Program-made: the position numbers and the translations under genes
NCBI GenBank assembly: GCA_028280445.1
Contig: JANQLU010000075.1
Location: 1-64,000 of the forward strand
From: Pirellulaceae bacterium
GTDB taxonomy: Bacteria; Planctomycetota; Planctomycetia; Pirellulales; Pirellulaceae
DNA length: 64,000 nucleotides
Direction: 5' to 3'
The notes under the pieces: model-generated
Database searches by the model: none
Seen by the model: only the letters and a program-made list of their open reading frames with translations
Told to the model about the DNA's origin: nothing
Part shown: positions 29,625 through 38,634 of the stretch, piece by piece
Numbering within the stretch: position 1 is the first letter of the stretch
How the letters are laid out: every line of letters begins with the position of its first letter

Positions 29625-29858
29625 GAATCCATCGGTCGGAGCGATCAACATAGAATAACCAATATTGCGACACCCGACACCTGACACGTCCGCTCACTTG
29701 GTCATGGCGAATGATCTAGAGTGCCGAAAATGGAGCCAGATGCGATGCATCGAATGTCACCCACTTTTTCGTCGTACGCTTCGTACACATTGATACGCAA
29801 TCACAACATGAGTCGAGTGTTCACGTCGCCTGATACCTCAACCGAAAAAAGATCGAAT

Positions 29859-31271
29859 CTAATCCTTCAACACCGACTTGCCGTCCAAGAAAATTCTTTC
29901 GAAGTTAGGAAAAAACTCTTCGACATCTTTACAGCCAACCTTTTTGAGCAACTCCTCCCGTTTTGGAATGTCTGCCAGAATCGATTTTAAAATTGTTGCT
30001 TCCGCATCCTCAATCTTTTGGCGAAACGCCTTGACGATTTCCGTGAACTCTTTTTTTGTTGCGATCGGCTTGTTGGGCTTTCCACTCATTTCTGCATGCT
30101 TGTCCAACAACTTGGCCAATACGAATCGAACACCATACGAATACATCAAATACTGGCGGCCCGTTTTTTGGAGTTCCTGCCATTGCTCGGGAAGCATTTC
30201 GCTTTTGGTCAACCGATTGAATCGTTCACCTGCTTGTTTGAGTTCTTGCTGCAATGCCTCTTTATTTTCTTTGCCACGAACACGGGGTAACAATTTAATG
30301 GTCTCTGAGCGAGTTTGCTGGAATTCCGAATAGAATCGTCCAATTTCAATGAGTTGCACGTTCGTCAGCTCAAAAGACAAATGCGATCTCAATTGCTTGT
30401 CTATCAGCATGACGCTACTTGGCCATGATTCATTGCGCAAAATAGTGCGTTGATCTCTGGCAAAATTTCCTAGTGAATCAATTTGAAACAGCGGCCATTT
30501 GGGAAGCCAAACGATTTCAATGGCATCGTATTTTTTTGTCTTAGGCTCGACCAATTCTGCCAGGAGCAAGATCGAAATACAACTCGGGAATTTATCCGAT
30601 TCAGACAGCAGTTGATCACGGACATATTTTTTGGCTGTTGGAGTTTGTCCCTGTAAAAGTTCGTCGATCAATTCAGACTGCAACTGCCAGCTACGTTTGA
30701 CAATTTTTGGCATCGTCGCTTCATAGTTTTTGCGTAGAGCAGATAAAGTCTTTTCTTTTTGTTTCGGATTTTCTTGGGCAAGAAAGTTTGCTGGACCCAG
30801 ATTCCAAAATTCAGCGCGCGTTCGGATCCGTCGAAGCATCGTCCGTTGTTTTCGGTGTAGTTTCTTTTCTACATACTCGTTTAGTTTTTTTACCGTTTGT
30901 TCCAATTCCTCCGATGCCGATTCGTAGTCTTTAGCGTTTCTGGACCGCAACAAATTGTTGAGATTTTGTTGGTATTCAAGAGCCCATTTTTCAGAGCTTA
31001 CTTTTTGCCGGTCACTGAGCTTCAGCAGAGATTGAACAGATTTGTTCAACAGAATTTTCGGCAGTTTGGATTCAAGCTTGTGAGTCTTTTGGGGAGAGTG
31101 AAAAAATTCCAAGGTGCCACTTGGTTTAACCGTTGCTCTAAATCTAACACCTTTTTTGGTGTCTTCGTTAAATTTTTGAGTCGGCCGCTGGGAGTAAACG
31201 CAATAACGATGATCAAACTCTGTTAAAACAGCGATCGCCAATACAACGAACATTACAAAACGTGCCAACAT
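29859..31271 (-). CDS. Hypothetical secreted or membrane-anchored helical protein
   Basis: A 470-residue protein from ATG 31271; the frame opens further upstream from a TTG. The N-terminus MLARFVMFVVLAIAVLTEFD is a signal peptide or anchor. The rest is Lys/Glu/Leu-rich with long helices (LLKLSDRQKVSSEKWALEYQ, LRSRNAKDYESASEELEQTV) and few cysteines. I do not recognise a family; the helix-rich pattern and planctomycete context suggest a lineage-specific periplasmic protein. No partner gene lies close on the same strand. Confidence 0.72.
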   Translation of the reverse strand: MLARFVMFVVLAIAVLTEFDHRYCVYSQRPTQKFNEDTKKGVRFRATVKPSGTLEFFHSPQKTHKLESKLPKILLNKSVQSLLKLSDRQKVSSEKWALEYQQNLNNLLRSRNAKDYESASEELEQTVKKLNEYVEKKLHRKQRTMLRRIRTRAEFWNLGPANFLAQENPKQKEKTLSALRKNYEATMPKIVKRSWQLQSELIDELLQGQTPTAKKYVRDQLLSESDKFPSCISILLLAELVEPKTKKYDAIEIVWLPKWPLFQIDSLGNFARDQRTILRNESWPSSVMLIDKQLRSHLSFELTNVQLIEIGRFYSEFQQTRSETIKLLPRVRGKENKEALQQELKQAGERFNRLTKSEMLPEQWQELQKTGRQYLMYSYGVRFVLAKLLDKHAEMSGKPNKPIATKKEFTEIVKAFRQKIEDAEATILKSILADIPKREELLKKVGCKDVEEFFPNFERIFLDGKSVLKD

Positions 31272-31427
31272 AAACAACTCAGATTTGAAGTTTGTCAGGA
31301 AAAGAGACAAGTAATTAATTCTCGATTCCCCGTCATCGATCCTTAATTAGACAGATCGTGAACGGGCTGTCAAACAGATCTTGAAGAGCAGCAAAAAGGG
31401 GGCGGGAACTAACCCACTCCTGATCTG

Positions 31428-31496
31428 GTGAGCGGCAAGGCGCTAGCCGCCGGTACGAAGCACCAACGAACTGGCGGCTAGCGCCTTGCCGCTCAC
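31428..31496. repeat. Full GTGAGCGGCAAGGCGCT palindromic repeat
   Basis: The arms 31428-31454 and 31470-31496 are near-perfect inverted copies with a 15-base spacer. The copy lies in the 314-bp region between the hypothetical protein at 29859 and the AHSA1 gene at 31586, well clear of both coding sequences. Confidence 0.9.
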
Positions 31497-31513
31497 GGGT
31501 GCCCGTTGACAAC

Positions 31514-31533
31514 ATATTAGTTTTTGCTAATAT
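31514..31533. promoter_or_regulatory. Candidate ArsR operator
   Basis: ATATTAG and CTAATAT form a perfect 7-bp inverted repeat with a 6-base centre TTTTTG. It lies 52 bp before the AHSA1 start at 31586, at the head of the operon that encodes an ArsR regulator. A-T rich dyads of this shape are typical ArsR sites; the link is inference. Confidence 0.5.
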
Positions 31534-31585
31534 AAGCAAACCCTAAAACATCACATCGCGGATTTTTCATGAAAGTGACCTGTTG

Positions 31586-32218
31586 ATGAACGACAACAAC
31601 CCGCTGGGAATTGAATATCGAGTTGTCGATGAAACCGAGCGCGATGGCCAACCGGCGCGGATTGTAAGTGGAACTCGAATCTATTCGGCCGAGGCTGAGG
31701 AACTGTGGGATGCATTGACCAATGCCGATCGCATTTCTCATTGGTTCCTTCCGATCACTGGCGAATTGAATATCGGCGGCCGGTATCAACTCAAAGGAAA
31801 CGCCGGGGGTGAAATTTTACGCTGCGATCGGCCAAATACCTTGGAAGTGTCGTGGGAGTGTGCTGACAACGTCAGCTGGGTGACGGTACGACTCGAACCT
31901 GCGGATGGAGGAACGCGTTTGACACTGGAACAAATCATGTTGAAGGATGAAGCCAGTGAAGCCCGTTGGAAAAAATATGGTCCGGGTGCAACTGGTGTCG
32001 GATGGGAGCTCGGTTTCTTGGGCCTGGGTCAGTATCTGGTCAACGGTGACGAGTTTGACCGCGAGGAAAGTAACACCTGGATGACATCTGAAGACGGTAA
32101 ATCTTTCATCCGTCAAAGCGCCCAGGCGTGGGGCGAAATGCATATCGAATCCGGCGAAGATGCTAACATTGCTCGGGCGATGGCCGAAGAAACGGCTCGA
32201 GGCTATTGTGGTGAATAA
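31586..32218 (+). CDS. AHSA1/SRPBCC domain protein
   Basis: A 210-residue protein from ATG 31586. It has the Aha1 C-terminal/START-like fold: GTRIYSAEAEELWDALTNAD, ISHWFLPITGELNIGGRYQL, CDRPNTLEVSWECADNVSWV and RLTLEQIMLKDEASE. SRPBCC proteins bind hydrophobic ligands in a deep pocket. It is first in a three-gene unit with an ArsR regulator (39 bp on) and a DUF1579 protein. Gene pairs of ArsR and AHSA1 are common in many phyla; their shared ligand is not known. Its own promoter probably contains the palindrome at 31514-31533. Confidence 0.92.
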   Translation: MNDNNPLGIEYRVVDETERDGQPARIVSGTRIYSAEAEELWDALTNADRISHWFLPITGELNIGGRYQLKGNAGGEILRCDRPNTLEVSWECADNVSWVTVRLEPADGGTRLTLEQIMLKDEASEARWKKYGPGATGVGWELGFLGLGQYLVNGDEFDREESNTWMTSEDGKSFIRQSAQAWGEMHIESGEDANIARAMAEETARGYCGE

Positions 32219-32257
32219 TTGCGACCCAAGCGAACTCAAAAACAAGGTTGTTAATCA

Positions 32258-32599
32258 ATGAGTGCTTTTACCATTCTCAGCGATCCGGTTCGTCGGCGAA
32301 TCCTCGAACACTTGTGTAAAAGAGCTTTGTCCTCTGGTGAGGTAGTTGAACAGGTCGGTGAGGAATTTGGCATCACCCAGTCGGCGGTTTCGCAACATCT
32401 AAAAGTGTTACGCGAGAACCGGCTGGCAAGCGTGCGCGTCGATGGTGCACGGCGGATTTATTCACTCGATACCAGGGGCTTGGAGGACATCGATCAATGG
32501 TTGGCACCGTTTCGCCGATTTTGGGAGCCAAAATTTGAGGCCCTGGCCAAAGAAGTGGAACGTGGAAAAAAGAAACGAAAAAAACGAAACAAAAAATAG
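32258..32599 (+). CDS. ArsR/SmtB family transcriptional regulator
   Basis: A 113-residue protein. The winged HTH covers residues 5-75 (AFTILSDPVRRRILEHLCKR, LSSGEVVEQVGEEFGITQSA, VSQHLKVLRENRLASVRVDG). No metal-binding cysteine cluster (ELCVCDL-like) is present, so it is not a metal sensor of the classical type. A Lys/Arg-rich tail (EVERGKKKRKKRNKK) may aid DNA binding. It is encoded after the AHSA1 gene, in the reverse of the more common order, and probably regulates the unit through the AT-rich palindrome upstream. Confidence 0.93.
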   Translation: MSAFTILSDPVRRRILEHLCKRALSSGEVVEQVGEEFGITQSAVSQHLKVLRENRLASVRVDGARRIYSLDTRGLEDIDQWLAPFRRFWEPKFEALAKEVERGKKKRKKRNKK

Positions 32600-32723
32600 A
32601 TCGGCTTCAGCGTGCTGACCAAACTGAATGAAATTCGCAGAACATTCGCCAACGAAAAAACTCAACTTACTAACCGCCGCATCCGCGGCAATAAACAACA
32701 CTAAACGAGAGAAAGGTAATTCA

Positions 32724-33275
32724 ATGAAAATTTGGACAGCGGCAACGAGTTTGGCATTCGTTTTCGGAACTGCAACGGCAGCTACGGCACAATTCCCGAC
32801 CGCCTCAAAAGAACACAAAATCCTCAAATTGGAAAACGGCAAATGGGACGCCGCCGTCACGATGTTCATGGGCCCCGCCGGAAAGTACACACCGCCACGG
32901 AAGTCGAAAGGCAAAGAATCAAACCGCATGATTGGCGAATTCTGGGTCGTCAGCGATTTCAGCGGCGAGTTCGAAGGGATGAAATTCACAGGGCAAGGGC
33001 AATTTGGCTACGACGCTGCGAAAAAGAAGTATGTAGGAACTTGGATCGATTCGTTCAACTCCTATCCCACTAAAATGGTTGGCACCTACGACGCAGACGG
33101 CAAAACCATGACGTATGCAACAACCGGTGTGGGCATGGATGGGAAACCGATCAAAGGGAAAAATGTCATCGTCTACAGTGACAACAAAAAAGTCATGACG
33201 ATGTACGCCGCGGCACCCGGCACAGACACCATGATCAAGGTGATGGAAATCGTTTACACGCGGGCAAAAAAATAG
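32724..33275 (+). CDS. Secreted DUF1579 family protein
   Basis: A 183-residue protein from ATG 32724, placed by the signal peptide (MKIWTAATSLAFVFGTATAA) and a GAGAAAGG ribosome site. Family blocks are KLENGKWDAAVTMFMGPAGK, MIGEFWVVSDFSGEFEGMKF and YVGTWIDSFNSYPTKMVGTY. DUF1579 proteins are beta-barrel-like secreted or cytosolic proteins frequently found with ArsR/AHSA1 pairs in planctomycetes. The role is unknown. A hairpin at 33308-33331 follows the stop and probably ends transcription. Confidence 0.88.
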   Translation: MKIWTAATSLAFVFGTATAATAQFPTASKEHKILKLENGKWDAAVTMFMGPAGKYTPPRKSKGKESNRMIGEFWVVSDFSGEFEGMKFTGQGQFGYDAAKKKYVGTWIDSFNSYPTKMVGTYDADGKTMTYATTGVGMDGKPIKGKNVIVYSDNKKVMTMYAAAPGTDTMIKVMEIVYTRAKK

Positions 33276-33307
33276 TTCTGCCAACAGGGCAGGGGAGTTG
33301 TCGCAAG

Positions 33308-33331
33308 CTGCTTCGGTCGATGCCGAAGCAG
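33308..33331 (+). terminator. Hairpin downstream of the AHSA1-ArsR-DUF1579 unit
   Basis: CTGCTTCGG and CCGAAGCAG form a perfect 9-bp stem with a 6-base loop, 32 bp after the DUF1579 stop. There is no clear poly-T run, so it may be a processing or pause hairpin instead of a full intrinsic terminator. Confidence 0.45.
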
Positions 33332-33566
33332 TTTCGGGCGATGCCTCTGTTTGTTGGGTGGCGGTTCCGCAGCATCTCAGGATCAAAGCAATCCAATTGA
33401 ATTGAACGAATTCTTTGGGAACAACTGGGTTGGGGACATCACTTACACTAAAATGGTTGTCGAAATCACAATCTGTTCCACATTCCTTCGAGACCGAAGT
33501 TGATGCCGTTCTGAATACCAATGTGGAGCAACGCGTTCAACAAACTCTTGCATATCGGGAGCCGAC

Positions 33567-35096
33567 ATGGTCCGTCAACGTTACGCATGCCAGTACATTG
33601 GGGCAGTCCTGTTTTTTCTGCTACCGTTTTTCCCAACCTCCGACATCGTTGGCCAAGATCCAGGGATTGATCGGTCGGATCGAGCAAAGGCCAAACGTGC
33701 CAGTGAGACAATTCGAGTGGCAGGCGAAATCGAAAGCGCCAGAAGCGTTGATGTCCGCAGCCTGGTACCCGGAACCAACACGGTTTTGTGGGTGGTCGCT
33801 GAGGGCACTCGCGTCAAGAAAGGCGATCTGTTAGTCGAACTCGATAAATCAAAATTCGAAGACAAACTTCAACAGGCCAAGATCCACGTGATGGTCGCTG
33901 AAAGCGAAATGATCAAGACGAAATCCCAGCTGGCTCAAGTTCAAAAGGATATGGCGAATCTTTCTGTGCTGGTGAAAAAACAAAACGAAGCTGAAACGGC
34001 GCAGCGTGACGCGTTGTTTGGAAACGGTGGAACTGTTTCGCTCGAAATCCAAGAAGTTACGAATCGAATAGCCGTGCTCGAAACCAAGCTCAAACAACTG
34101 GCTCAGGCCAAGGCAAATTGGCGAGCCGAAAATGGCGACAAACCTGCCAGCGCCTTGGAAACGGAAATCCTGGAATGTCGTTTGGATATTAAATTAGCCA
34201 AAGCCAAGATCAGCTACTTGAAAAACCAACATACAAACAGCCTCAAGAAAAAACTTGATTTCGAACAAGCAATGATCCGTCGCCAGTTGAACAATGACGC
34301 AAGAAAACTTGCGACACTCAAATCCGGTTATCAAACAACACTCCAAAAATTCCAACAGGACTTGGACTTGGCCCAAAGAGAACTACAACGCATCAAAACG
34401 GATATAACCAACTGCCGGATGGTTGCACCGGTTGATGGCACGGTTGTTTACGCCCGCCCGCTGGCACGACGTGGCACGGATTTTGTACTGGAACCGGGAG
34501 TAAACGTTCGCGAACGTCAAACCCTGGTGCAAATCCCCGACATGGCAAATCTTCAAGTCCGCACGCTGGTCAACGAATCGGTGATCACCAAAATTCGACT
34601 CGGGCATCAATCGACAGTAACCGTCGCTGCTCTACCAAACAAACGCATCAAAGGAGTCGTTGCCAAGATATCGCGGTTTCCCGCGCCCGCCGGTTGGCAA
34701 GACAAAACTCGACGTTATCCGGTTACGATTCGACTGTTGGATCCGCCTAAATCGCTACGCATGCAGATGACCGCGACTGTCGAAATTCATGTCGACCGTC
34801 CGGCTCGCGAGCGCCCAGCAAATAACTCCAAGAAACGTTCCGATAAAAGCCGAGCAAAACCCAAACGCGGATCCGACTCAGATGCATTCTCTGTCGATTC
34901 GGTCGCCAAGCGAATGATGGAACGATACGACGTTAATTCAGACGGTTTCGTTGACCAAGACGAACAAAAAAAATTGCCGCAACGATTCCAGGCGTTTGTG
35001 AAGAACGCGGACCAGAATGGTGACAAAAAAATATCGGCCAAGGAACTAAAGAAGATGACGGAATCGATGATGCGCCGTTTCCGAGGTGGTGGTTAA
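33567..35096 (+). CDS. HlyD-family membrane fusion adaptor with C-terminal EF-hands
   Basis: A 509-residue protein with an N-terminal signal or anchor (about 9-30). Residues about 45-95 form the biotinyl-lipoyl-like half (IRVAGEIESARSVDVRS, VVAEGTRVKKGDLLVELDKS). A long coiled-coil hairpin runs 95-290, and the second lipoyl half follows (CRMVAPVDGTVVYARP) with a beta-barrel segment to about 410. A Lys/Ser/Arg linker leads to two canonical EF-hand loops, DVNSDGFVDQDE (near 455-466) and DQNGDKKISAKE (near 482-493). HlyD adaptors link inner-membrane exporters to the outer membrane; the calcium-binding tail is unusual. No ABC or RND partner is within the window on this strand. Confidence 0.87.
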   Translation: MVRQRYACQYIGAVLFFLLPFFPTSDIVGQDPGIDRSDRAKAKRASETIRVAGEIESARSVDVRSLVPGTNTVLWVVAEGTRVKKGDLLVELDKSKFEDKLQQAKIHVMVAESEMIKTKSQLAQVQKDMANLSVLVKKQNEAETAQRDALFGNGGTVSLEIQEVTNRIAVLETKLKQLAQAKANWRAENGDKPASALETEILECRLDIKLAKAKISYLKNQHTNSLKKKLDFEQAMIRRQLNNDARKLATLKSGYQTTLQKFQQDLDLAQRELQRIKTDITNCRMVAPVDGTVVYARPLARRGTDFVLEPGVNVRERQTLVQIPDMANLQVRTLVNESVITKIRLGHQSTVTVAALPNKRIKGVVAKISRFPAPAGWQDKTRRYPVTIRLLDPPKSLRMQMTATVEIHVDRPARERPANNSKKRSDKSRAKPKRGSDSDAFSVDSVAKRMMERYDVNSDGFVDQDEQKKLPQRFQAFVKNADQNGDKKISAKELKKMTESMMRRFRGGG

Positions 35097-35175
35097 TCGA
35101 AAAATTAATCGCGTTGGTCAAATTTCCCTTGCAGAGCCGCATTGGGCTGAATTTTCATCCATGACAAAGCCACCC

Positions 35176-35244
35176 GTGAGCGGCAAGGCGCTAGCCGCCG
35201 GTTCGTCAGCGCTTTGTACCGGCGGCTAGCGCCTTGCCGCTCAC
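35176..35244. repeat. Full GTGAGCGGCAAGGCGCT palindromic repeat
   Basis: Left arm GTGAGCGGCAAGGCGCTAGC at 35176 and the matching right arm ending at 35244, with a companion GGGCGAAGCTCCCGCCGAGC near 35277-35297. It sits between two convergent genes (35096 and 35322), where it is free to insert without harm. Confidence 0.9.
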
Positions 35245-35321
35245 AAAAATCTTATCGCAAGATGTTTACAGCGCTGGGGCGAAGCTCCCGCCGAGCCACT
35301 ACGACATACCTAGTTAATCGC

Positions 35322-35780
35322 CTACTTCTTGGTCAGCGAACTGGCAGCCGTCAAGCCTTTGATCTTGCCATTTTCCCGCCAAGTGTAGGTGACATCGAGG
35401 AACAAAGTTTTTCCCCTCAAGGTCGCACGGACACGGTAACGGCCATTTTTGTTCGCTTTCGATGCAGCCTCCCACTGAAAGACATCGTTCTTGACGCACT
35501 CACCGCGTTCGATGGTCAAGACGCTCCTTGGACTATTGCCCCATTTCCCAGACAACGAACCATCGGCGTGCTGAGTGATGTTCAGGTAACCGGCACTGAC
35601 GACTTCTTTTTCAGTAACGAACTTCCCCAACCAGATGCCCGTGATTGAATTCTCTTTGTCGTCACCACGATCCTTCGGAGCCGCTCCGTCAGGTGTCCCC
35701 CATGCAGCACTTACACCTATCAGCAGGGCCAATGCCATCGAAGTTGTTAGCGTGAACTGAAATAACCGGCTAGTTTTCAT
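35322..35780 (-). CDS. Small secreted hypothetical protein
   Basis: A 152-residue protein from ATG 35780, chosen because a clean GGAGG ribosome site lies 7 bases upstream and a signal peptide follows (MKTSRLFQFTLTTSMALALL, cleavage near ASS/AAWG). The mature part has a beta-rich pattern (ITGIWLGKFVTEKEVVSAGY, GSLSGKWGNSPRSVLTIERG, RYRVRATLRGKTLFLDVTYT), resembling small lipocalin/DUF-type domains that measure extracytoplasmic conditions. I do not recognise a specific family. Confidence 0.85.
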   Translation of the reverse strand: MKTSRLFQFTLTTSMALALLIGVSAAWGTPDGAAPKDRGDDKENSITGIWLGKFVTEKEVVSAGYLNITQHADGSLSGKWGNSPRSVLTIERGECVKNDVFQWEAASKANKNGRYRVRATLRGKTLFLDVTYTWRENGKIKGLTAASSLTKK

Positions 35781-35965
35781 AAGAAACCTCCGCAAAGGAC
35801 AACGGGTGACACGAGATGCAATTGACAATAGCTGGGACGCATCCAACGTACTGCCGGTTCCACAGCCGAAAAAATTATTTTACGAACAGCCGTCTAAAAA
35901 CGGCTGTATGACAACGAAACCTGAGGCCATTCGAACTGATCGTATCGTTTCAAACTTGGAGAAAC

Positions 35966-36004
35966 AAAAAAAAAATCTCCCCAAAGGCAACACCAACGGG
36001 GAGA
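35966..36004 (-). terminator. Rho-independent terminator of the PEP-CTERM gene at 36038
   Basis: On the minus strand a TCTCCCC/GGGGAGA stem is followed by ten T residues (the A10 run at 35966-35975 on the plus strand). It starts 34 bp after the gene's stop. This is a textbook intrinsic terminator and one of two clear examples in the window. Confidence 0.85.
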
Positions 36005-36037
36005 AGAACAATTCCACTGCATAATTTGGTTATGTCT

Positions 36038-36925
36038 TTATGCTTTTCGACGTGATCTGCGTGAATCGATTGTCAAATACCCGAACGCGACAGCCAGCAC
36101 AGAATAGAAAAACAAACTCGTCGATGGTTCGGGAATTGCGACCACGGTTGCCGAATTAATCGTGGCAAACGAAACGGTCGAAAGCGAATCAGTAAACTGA
36201 TATCCTGCTGTCAAATTGGCACCGCTACCACCGCCCGTTGTAAAATCAGAGCCAGTATTGATGTCACCGGTCAGGTCAGATGAACTACTGATCTCGACAG
36301 CTGTTGCATCACCTGGCAGTACCAACATCCCACCTCCTGCTGAATCGCCAACGAGCGTTGTGGCTCCAGAATAAGCTGGGATACCGGATGCGACGGTAAA
36401 AGCGGGTGAATCTGATTCGTACTCAAACAAAAAGAAGGTATCGATAGCAAGAGTTGAAGTTCCCAAGCCGCCAAGATCGTTAAAGTTAACGCCGATCGTT
36501 GTGACGGTGAACTGCAATTCAGCGTGACCTTCGGTTGTCTCGGTCAGTCCAAAGTTCAAAATGGGAATCAGCAAATCTGAACCAGGTGATGGAATGCCCG
36601 AACCAGGAACGAGCAAAGCATTAAAAACGATCTGCGCTGAACTTGGCGAAGTTGCTGCAGCTGACTGAATTGTCAATCCAGTCCCAAACGAGAATACGGA
36701 TTCAACTTCAGAACCAGGCGTTCCATACCTGGTTCGAATGTGAACATCAAAATTTTCCAGTACATCGGGAAAACCCGATCTTGTCAGCGAAAAATCTCCA
36801 CTCGCATCGGTATCGAAATTGAAACTGGCCGAACCTGAGTTCAACAAAATATCGGCCGATGCATTTCCTTGTATGCCAATTGATATAGCAATGATGCAAA
36901 AACTCATGAAGCACAATCGGGTCAT
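36038..36925 (-). CDS. PEP-CTERM sorted secreted protein
   Basis: A 295-residue protein from ATG 36925 (AAGGGAGA ribosome site upstream). The signal peptide is MTRLCFMSFCIIAISIGIQG. The mature part is Ser/Gly/Asp-rich with many beta strands and few Lys. The C-terminus is IPEPSTSLFF, a hydrophobic stretch (YSVLAVAFGYL) and a basic tail (RRSRRKA), the PEP-CTERM signal cut by an exosortase after crossing the inner membrane. No exosortase gene is in the window. The long leader before this start (36926-37048) is probably untranslated. A strong terminator follows. Confidence 0.9.
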   Translation of the reverse strand: MTRLCFMSFCIIAISIGIQGNASADILLNSGSASFNFDTDASGDFSLTRSGFPDVLENFDVHIRTRYGTPGSEVESVFSFGTGLTIQSAAATSPSSAQIVFNALLVPGSGIPSPGSDLLIPILNFGLTETTEGHAELQFTVTTIGVNFNDLGGLGTSTLAIDTFFLFEYESDSPAFTVASGIPAYSGATTLVGDSAGGGMLVLPGDATAVEISSSSDLTGDINTGSDFTTGGGSGANLTAGYQFTDSLSTVSFATINSATVVAIPEPSTSLFFYSVLAVAFGYLTIDSRRSRRKA

Positions 36926-37244
36926 CTCTGTTCTCCCTTGAAACTGGGGCGTTTCAAGCTGTGTTGAATAACAATTGAAAAAGGCGATTTGAAAATGACG
37001 GGTAGCACCACGACTCGAGGATTTCGTCGTGCATCCGTAAGTTAACAACTATGTTTGCCGTTGCAAGTTAAATAAACATGAATTCGTAGTTCCGAGTTGT
37101 GGGAATTCACACACAGTTATTCGAAAGTGAGACGAGTTAATACAAGAATGCGCAGCAAGTGATTGTTATTTACAAAAATGAAGAAAAAGTCACAAATTTC
37201 TGCAATGAGAATTGTTTCACCAAAGAGTTCTTCTTTCTCAAGAA

Positions 37245-37928
37245 TCAAAGAAAGAGCCAGCGAGAAAAAACAGTTCGTTGCTCTGCTCTTATTGCGTCGC
37301 TTTTTACCACACCATGCATTAACCGACGACTTGTCGGGACAAGACAAATCCCGATGCCGAGAATGCCGGGACGGGCTATGAAACTCAAATCCGAAACACT
37401 GGCGACGATCGTGATTGCCCAACAGAAAACCAACATGCCAATGTTCCATTTGGAAACCATGCCGGATCTGAAAAGCCCCAGGTGCGTCATGAATAAACCA
37501 ATCACCAATAAATCTGGAACATCATAAAACGCTATCTTGAGGATCGGGTCTGAAAATAACAACCGATGAACGTCCAACGCGTCGCCGCCAATCGCCGCAA
37601 TTTTGGGCATGATGAAATCGATCGCGTATTGACCTATCAATAAAGGTGCCGTCGTAAACACCACAATTGCGCCGGACTGAGCAAGCCAAGCGCCCTTTCT
37701 CCCATCAATTGCAGCAACGATTGCCAACACAGCTGGTCCAAACGCCACGGCCCCGGCAAATAACAAAATGTGAGCGCCAATCCAATCTAATTCATGAGTT
37801 TGCAGTCGCTCAAAAAATCTGCCTTCGACTGAATCGAACCTCAGCAGCCAGAGCATGCCGATGCCTGAAACTAAAAATGACACCGGAATACAAACAACCG
37901 CGAGCTTAAATATCTTGTTTTGCTTCAT
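37245..37928 (-). CDS. Multi-pass membrane protein of unknown function
   Basis: A 227-residue protein from ATG 37928. Hydrophobic helices are evident at about 8-28 (AVVCIPVSFLVSGIGMLWLL), 48-75, 80-105 and others up to 205, giving about six membrane spans, with few charged loops (DGRKGAW, KWNIG). It resembles DUF4386-like planctomycete membrane proteins but the match is weak. It lies downstream of the MarR gene on the same strand, and a palindrome at 38067-38085, 139 bp upstream of its start, matches one at the MarR promoter, so it is probably MarR-regulated. Confidence 0.7.
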   Translation of the reverse strand: MKQNKIFKLAVVCIPVSFLVSGIGMLWLLRFDSVEGRFFERLQTHELDWIGAHILLFAGAVAFGPAVLAIVAAIDGRKGAWLAQSGAIVVFTTAPLLIGQYAIDFIMPKIAAIGGDALDVHRLLFSDPILKIAFYDVPDLLVIGLFMTHLGLFRSGMVSKWNIGMLVFCWAITIVASVSDLSFIARPGILGIGICLVPTSRRLMHGVVKSDAIRAEQRTVFSRWLFL

Positions 37929-38066
37929 CGATTGCACCAACCGCTTGAACTATTGACTTACAGTCGATAAAGAAAGAAAGCCTGACTTTGGTTACAAGAA
38001 AAACCAGATCAACTCATATTTTTTGCGAACAAACAATCCACGATAGAAAAGTTGCTCCTTTTATTT

Positions 38067-38085
38067 TTGTCAACCTAGTTGACAA
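38067..38085. promoter_or_regulatory. Candidate MarR operator (perfect 19-bp palindrome)
   Basis: TTGTCAACCTAGTTGACAA is symmetric with 8-bp arms and a 3-base centre. It lies between the MarR stop (38141) and the membrane-protein start (37928). A matching copy, TTGTCAACCAGGTTTACAA, is at 38635-38653. Confidence 0.65.
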
Positions 38086-38140
38086 TCAACGATTGTGCTG
38101 ATATTATTGAAAATCGAGCAATCACTTGTGGCGGCAATGA

Positions 38141-38581
38141 TCAGGAGGTGGCAACTTCCTTGAGAAGCTTTCGAAGAGTTTCCAACTTTTTGACTCCCAA
38201 CTTTCGAGCGAGGTGTTCTTCTGATTGTTGAATCACCTGCCGCAACACTTTGAAAAGTTTTTTACCACTGGACGTGAGATTGGCTTGGAGTACGCGCGCG
38301 TCCTCGACGGATTTTTGTAGCACAATATAACCGTCATTTTCCAATTCGATCGCTGCTTTTGAAACAGCTTGGCGGCTGATACCGGATTTGCGCGCGATTT
38401 CGGATAAATTAGTCCCGGAATAGACAATATGCTGCAGCACTCTCAAACACGTGATCCCTAAATCGGGATAGCCTGCAGCAATCAAAAATTCCTTGTTGCG
38501 TTTTCTCAAAACTTCGAAAGCAACATGAGTCAGTCGCATGGTACCAGGGGCATATTGTTCATCGGACATAGCAGATCGCAT
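38141..38581 (-). CDS. MarR family transcriptional regulator
   Basis: A 146-residue protein from ATG 38581; a second in-frame ATG at 38569 is possible. The wHTH reads NLSEIARKSGISRQAVSKAA with the wing IELENDGYIVLQKSVEDARV, followed by KLFKVLRQVIQQSEEHLARK (dimer helix). It is divergent from the beta-lactamase-like gene (start 38727) and upstream of a membrane protein. The intergenic dyad at 38635-38653 lies in both promoters. The usual MarR model predicts repression of all three until a phenolic or other small ligand binds. Confidence 0.92.
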   Translation of the reverse strand: MRSAMSDEQYAPGTMRLTHVAFEVLRKRNKEFLIAAGYPDLGITCLRVLQHIVYSGTNLSEIARKSGISRQAVSKAAIELENDGYIVLQKSVEDARVLQANLTSSGKKLFKVLRQVIQQSEEHLARKLGVKKLETLRKLLKEVATS

Positions 38582-38634
38582 CAATTGTGAATCGAAAAAC
38601 CAATTTTAAATTTTGAGAAAAAGAACGCAAGAAT

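Noticed and set aside
37117..37449. 110-codon minus-strand frame across the end of the membrane protein
   Set aside because: It overlaps the better-supported membrane protein frame and reads as non-protein-like.
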